Positions 42,328 through 45,692 of a stretch of 45,692 nucleotides of DNA are shown here, in pieces. This DNA comes from Actinomycetota bacterium (GTDB lineage Bacteria > Actinomycetota > Acidimicrobiia > Acidimicrobiales > AC-14): positions 1 through 45,692 of the forward strand of contig JBFMCT010000028.1 of assembly GCA_040754375.1 (NCBI GenBank), written 5' to 3'. Within the stretch, counting starts at the first letter, position 1. The number at the start of each line of letters is the position of its first letter. A program made the translations under genes and the position numbers. The notes beneath the pieces were generated by a model. The model had not been told where the DNA came from. It ran no database searches and saw nothing but the letters and a program-made list of their open reading frames with translations.

Positions 42328-42708
42328 GTGCCCGAGGAAGACCCTGAAGACCCGACGCTCTCGGCCGTGGTGACGATCCTGCCCAAGGACCAGCGCACGA
42401 CCGACACCCCCGAGAGCGGGATACCCCTGTCCGAGGACCTGAGGGCCATCGGCCTGGCCAAGTCCCGCCTGACCACGGCCGGCTTCGAGGTCCACGCCCC
42501 GTTCACCGGCCAGTTCTCGATCGGGGCCAAGAAGTCGGTCTTCGAGGAGTTCTTCGGCGAGAAGATCCTCATCGACGACAACAGCCTCATCCGTTCGGTC
42601 ACGAACTCGGCGGGCGGCTACGAGTTGCCCCTCGATGCCCTCCCCGACGAGCTCAAGGGTCTCGTGGGGTCGGTGGCGTTCCCGCCCCCGCCCGACTGGG
42701 CCCGCTAA
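42328..42708 (+). CDS. Small protein resembling a free-standing S53/S8-type protease propeptide
   Basis: Product of 126 residues, no family firmly recognised. After an acidic N-terminus: LSAVVTILPKDQRT, LAKSRLTTAGFEVHAPFTGQ, FSIGAKKSVFEEFFGEKILI and YELPLDALPDELKGLVGSVA. This beta-alpha-beta-beta-alpha-beta order, with a 'VFEEFFG' and a 'PLDALPDEL' motif, recalls the prodomain of sedolisin (S53) proteases. No protease follows, so it could be an intramolecular-chaperone relative used as an inhibitor, or unrelated. No signal peptide. GTG supported by TAGTCT 6 nt upstream. Confidence 0.65.
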   Translation: MPEEDPEDPTLSAVVTILPKDQRTTDTPESGIPLSEDLRAIGLAKSRLTTAGFEVHAPFTGQFSIGAKKSVFEEFFGEKILIDDNSLIRSVTNSAGGYELPLDALPDELKGLVGSVAFPPPPDWAR

Positions 42709-42745
42709 GCCAGCCCGCTCACCCCGTCACCGGCCGGGCGGCCGC

Positions 42746-43219
42746 CTATGGACCGCTTTGGCGCGGCCCCGGTCTGCGGGGCGGGCCAGCCCGGGGCGGG
42801 AACGTCCCGTAGCGAGCGGCCCACATCCCGCACAGGCCCAGCCCGAACATGGGCGCCAACGTGCCTGCGGCCAAGCTGCTGTAAGGACGCATGGCGGCGG
42901 CTGCGATGGCCACCACCACCTGGACGGTCAGGGCACCCAGGAGATGACGACGGACCGGCCCGGGAGCCACGCCGGCGGTGAGGAGGTATACCTGGGCCAC
43001 GCCGATCAGCTCGGTGCGGCTGCGGCTCAACACCCGGCTGTAGGCCAGGGCGAAGGCTACGCAACCGGCGCCGAACATCACCACCGCCACCCCGAACGCA
43101 ACGGCATCGACCCCGTCCGCCGGGGCCAGGGCGGCGGTCGCCGAGGTGGCCGAGAAGACGGCCGTTCCCGTCCACGACGCCCTGATGAGGCCCCACCCCT
43201 TCGTGGCCGCGGCCGTCAC
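42746..43219 (-). CDS. Integral membrane protein
   Basis: Protein of 157 residues with four predicted helices (about 18-37, 40-62, 75-92 in part, 100-117 and 125-140) and a Pro/Arg-rich tail. The pattern AFGVAVVMFGAGCVAFALAY and LGLCGMWAARYGTFPPRAG is typical of an uncharacterised actinobacterial membrane family. The GTG overlaps the TGA of the glycosyltransferase (GTGA), so they are translationally coupled; it may be an accessory of a membrane glycolipid step (inference). Confidence 0.75.
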   Translation of the reverse strand: MTAAATKGWGLIRASWTGTAVFSATSATAALAPADGVDAVAFGVAVVMFGAGCVAFALAYSRVLSRSRTELIGVAQVYLLTAGVAPGPVRRHLLGALTVQVVVAIAAAAMRPYSSLAAGTLAPMFGLGLCGMWAARYGTFPPRAGPPRRPGPRQSGP

Positions 43220-44337
43220 CGGACGGCCTGCAGGGCGTCGTCGAGGCGGGTGGCCAGCCGGTCATAGGAGAACTGCTCGACGGCCCGGCGACGTGAGGCC
43301 TGCGCCATCGTCGCCCGTAGGCTCTCCGACGCCACCAGCGCGTCCAGGGCGCCGGCCACCCCCACGGGGTCGCTCGGCTGGCGCACCACGTACCCCGTCA
43401 CGCCGTGGGCCACGGCCTCGCCCGCTCCTCCGCTGGCCCCCGCCACCTGAGGGACGCCGCAGGCGGCCGCCTCGACGAACACGATGCCGAAGCCCTCCTG
43501 CTCCAGTCCCGCCCAGCGGTTCCGGCAGGGCATGGCGAACACGTCGCCACAACCGACCAGGCGAGGCAGGTCGGCGTCGCTCACCCGGCCCAGGAGGCGC
43601 ACGGGGGCGTTCGTTGAGGCCACCAACCGGTGGAGGCGGTCGCGGTCCCGCCCGCCCCCGCCCACGGCCACCGTAAGGTCGGGTAACGAGGGGGCCAGCA
43701 GGGAGGCGGCCGCCACCAGGACGTCGATGCCCTTGCGGGGCACCAGGCGGGTGACGGCCACGACCAGCGGGCCTGACGGCGGCAGTCCGAAGGCGTGCCG
43801 GGCCTCGGCCCGCTCGGCAGTGCCTAGGGGCCGGAACCGCTCGACGTCGACCCCGGGCGGCACGACCACCGCCGGGAGGTCACGGCCGGCCGCCCTCACC
43901 GCCTCGGCCAGGACGAACTCACCGGCGGCGATCACCAGGCTCGCCCCCCGCAGGACGTGTGCCAATGCGGCCCGCCCCCCCGGCAGGCGCCCCGGGACCG
44001 AGATCTCGGCCCCGTGGACCACGACCGCGTACGGCAGCCCGAGCCGGGGGCCGATCAAGCCCAGGGGCAGGGCGGGGTCGAGGACGACGAAGTCGGCCCC
44101 GGCCTCTCGGGCCGCCCGCCGGACCGTTCGCAGCAACTCGGGCACCGGGAGCAGTACGGGCGTGCGGGACCGTTCCACTGCGAAGGGCTGGCCCCGGTCG
44201 AACTCGGCGTCCCCGGCGTAAGGCGTGGTGAGGACCGCGGCCCGGCCCGCGGGGAGCCGGCGCCACAGCTCCCACAGATAGGACTGGATCCCGCCCACCT
44301 TGGGGGGGAAGTCGTTGGTGACGAGAAGGTGGGCCAG
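43216..44337 (-). CDS. GT4 glycosyltransferase (PimB/PimC-like), probable CTG start
   Basis: Glycosyltransferase of the GT-B fold (373 residues), likely mannosyl or glucosyl transfer to a membrane lipid. LLVTNDFPPKVGGIQSYLWE is the family N-terminus with the Gly-rich loop; VVVHGAEISVPG, VVPPGVDVERF, AVTRLVPRKGIDVLVAA and the EQEGFGIVFVEAAACGVPQV donor motif (EX7E) follow. No ATG, GTG or TTG lies near the expected start: the frame reads ...GRGT-A-LAHLLVTNDF, so CTG at 44337 gives the family-like LAHLLV. An upstream start (44664) would add over 100 residues of unlike sequence. Coupled to the downstream membrane protein. Confidence 0.84.
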   Translation of the reverse strand: MAHLLVTNDFPPKVGGIQSYLWELWRRLPAGRAAVLTTPYAGDAEFDRGQPFAVERSRTPVLLPVPELLRTVRRAAREAGADFVVLDPALPLGLIGPRLGLPYAVVVHGAEISVPGRLPGGRAALAHVLRGASLVIAAGEFVLAEAVRAAGRDLPAVVVPPGVDVERFRPLGTAERAEARHAFGLPPSGPLVVAVTRLVPRKGIDVLVAAASLLAPSLPDLTVAVGGGGRDRDRLHRLVASTNAPVRLLGRVSDADLPRLVGCGDVFAMPCRNRWAGLEQEGFGIVFVEAAACGVPQVAGASGGAGEAVAHGVTGYVVRQPSDPVGVAGALDALVASESLRATMAQASRRRAVEQFSYDRLATRLDDALQAVR

Positions 44338-44482
44338 GGCCGTCCCCCGCCCGCTAGGCAGTGGGGCCCGGCACCAGTGGCGCGGTGCCCCCCGACGCCA
44401 GCCGCGCCCGCCGGAGCCGCTCTCCGGAGGTCCGCGCCACCTGTCCGGTCGGGCGACGTCGGGGGCCGAGGGTACCGGCCAA

Positions 44483-45692
44483 CTACGGACCGGCCGGGGA
44501 CACGGGCGGCAATGACGGGCCCGACCCGAACAGCGGCCGGAACCGGGCGGGACGGTCGGCACCATCGGCCAGTTCTGACGCCTGACGGGCCGATATGCGG
44601 GGCCGGATGACGAAGGCGTCCCCTTCGGTCGCCGGTCGGTCATCGGACACGTCCACCGGGCCAAAGGGCGGCTCTACGTGTACCGGCGGACGGTCGTCCC
44701 AGTCGTCGTCAGGGGGCTCGTCCCACCGGGGGGGCGGGCCGCCCGGTGCCTCGACGTCCGCGGCCTGCGAACGGGCCCCGCGCCCGCCCGCCAACCGGTC
44801 GGCGATCAGCCCGAAGCGGCGCCCCCCGCCCACCTTGGGCGCGGCGTCGGGCTCGGCCGCCGCCCGCGGCGCGCGCTCGGGCTCGAACTCGGGCTCGGGC
44901 TCGGGCTCGGGCGGCCGGGCTGACCTGGCCTGGGGAGGCTCGATATCCGGCTCTACACCGAATACCCGGTCGGCCGCCGACAGCTCTTCCACCGCCGGCG
45001 GTTGCGGGCGGGCGGGCCGGCTGACGGGCCGGGGAGTCTGGCGCCGGGGCACGCCGGACGCCGACGAGGTTCGGGATGGCCCGTGGTCAGGACCGAGGGC
45101 GATCGGGGGCCTTTCGGGGGAAGGCTCAGGACGGTCGGCCCCGGACCGCGCTGGCGAGGGTGCGGGGCGAGGGGGCGCTGGACGGGAGGCCGGGGGGGCC
45201 GGACGGGCGGGAGCACCACGGGGTGCGACCGGCGGCCGGGGCCCGCTCTGGCCCGGTGCCCGGCGCCCGGGGGCCTGCACCCCGGGCCCACCCGTGGATG
45301 GCGGCGGCCGGCGCGGGCCAGACGTGGGCGTCGCCCCCGAGGACGCGGGAGAAGGACGGCGGGCCGGCGGGGTGGGCCGGCTGAAACCAGAACGGACGGT
45401 AGAGGCCAACTTCGTACCATCGGTCCCGATCTTGCGGGTAGACGAGGCCGCGGTGCTGGCCGGCTGCGAGCTTGCCCCCCGGGGGCCCGACGGCGCCGGC
45501 GTGGCCGCCGCGGCTAGCCGGACGGCGGCCGGCGCGCTCGACCACGTAGGCCGCCCGGCGGTGATGACCGGGCCCCTCCGTCCCCCTGTGTCGCCGGTCG
45601 CGCTGGCCCTCGCTCGCGAGCCCGCTCCCGTGGCCTTGCCGGCACGCCCAGCCCGACCCGGCCCAGCCGCGCCGGTGCCCTTGGCCGTGCTT
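44483..45692 (-). CDS. Pro/Ala/Arg-rich low-complexity protein, 5' end beyond the window
   Basis: Open frame from the right edge to a TGA at 44483 (about 402 codons) with about 85% G/C in third positions. Composition is Pro, Ala, Arg and Ser rich, with an EPEPEPEFEPE stretch and a more ordered C-terminal part (GDAFVIRPRISARQASELAD and FGLIADRLAG). No domain is recognised. It may be the disordered tail of an envelope or cytoskeletal protein; the start is not in the window or is at TTG 45409. Confidence 0.55.
   Translation of the reverse strand, partial: STAKGTGAAGPGRAGRAGKATGAGSRARASATGDTGGRRGPVITAGRPTWSSAPAAVRLAAAATPAPSGPRGASSQPASTAASSTRKIGTDGTKLASTVRSGFSRPTPPARRPSPASSGATPTSGPRRPPPSTGGPGVQAPGRRAPGQSGPRPPVAPRGAPARPAPPASRPAPPRPAPSPARSGADRPEPSPERPPIALGPDHGPSRTSSASGVPRRQTPRPVSRPARPQPPAVEELSAADRVFGVEPDIEPPQARSARPPEPEPEPEFEPERAPRAAAEPDAAPKVGGGRRFGLIADRLAGGRGARSQAADVEAPGGPPPRWDEPPDDDWDDRPPVHVEPPFGPVDVSDDRPATEGDAFVIRPRISARQASELADGADRPARFRPLFGSGPSLPPVSPAGP

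Noticed and set aside
1-45692. CRISPR arrays, tRNA/rRNA genes, insertion sequences, prophage
   Set aside because: No regularly spaced repeats, cloverleaf-like sequences, transposase or phage structural genes were seen. The three palindromic repeats are too few and too far apart for CRISPR.

Overview
The window is very GC-rich, with coding regions strongly biased to G/C third positions. The gene set points to an Actinomycetota chromosome: MurT/GatD, a DUF3040 protein, an F420-type luciferase-like oxidoreductase, a polyprenol-phosphate mannosyltransferase-like GT2, a PimB-like GT4, an LmbE/MshB-type deacetylase, HNH and RDD proteins, and an eRF1-like protein. Many genes appear leaderless, with a TAnnnT box 6-7 nt before the start codon. 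A lineage near Acidimicrobiia is plausible but is inference. No rRNA, tRNA, IS element, prophage or CRISPR array was recognised.

Layout. 1-4.6 kb: a PDZ-containing sensor histidine kinase (running off the left edge), divergent from the murT-gatD pair for lipid II amidation. 4.8-8.7 kb, minus strand: a conserved unknown protein, a lipoate-ligase-like protein, an HNH nuclease, a small conserved protein and a ROK sugar kinase. 8.7-13.4 kb, plus strand: a MoxR / DUF58 / TgpA-type transglutaminase operon. 13.4-19.3 kb: DUF3040, DNA polymerase IV, YbaK-type deacylase, an acidic protein with a poly-Arg tail, a GT2, a small membrane protein, a three-gene iron cluster (small Cys protein, Bfd, bacterioferritin) and a LmbE deacetylase.

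19.4-31.8 kb is the most unusual part. After an inositol monophosphatase, seven genes run head to tail with start-stop overlaps or a 3-nt gap, from one strong promoter: sterol-desaturase-type hydroxylase, GH3-type acyl-amido synthetase, enolase-superfamily epimerase-like enzyme, two membrane proteins that together look like one split histidine kinase, an atypical response regulator and an alpha/beta hydrolase. A 57-codon ORF for a secreted-peptide-like product follows, then a convergent XRE/STAND/TPR regulator. I read this as a candidate system that makes, senses and degrades a small-molecule conjugate; this is inference.

31.8-42.2 kb is mostly minus strand and metabolic: a methyltransferase, RDD protein, PPi-type phosphofructokinase, ACT protein, two unknowns, alanine-type aminotransferase, F420-type oxidoreductase, second ROK kinase, eRF1-like protein and GH15 glycosidase. 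42.3-45.7 kb: a small protein resembling a protease propeptide, a membrane protein, a GT4 glycosyltransferase and a Pro/Ala-rich protein running off the right edge. Three copies of an intergenic palindromic repeat (around 2.5, 6.2 and 19.3 kb) and seven GTGA start-stop overlaps recur through the window.
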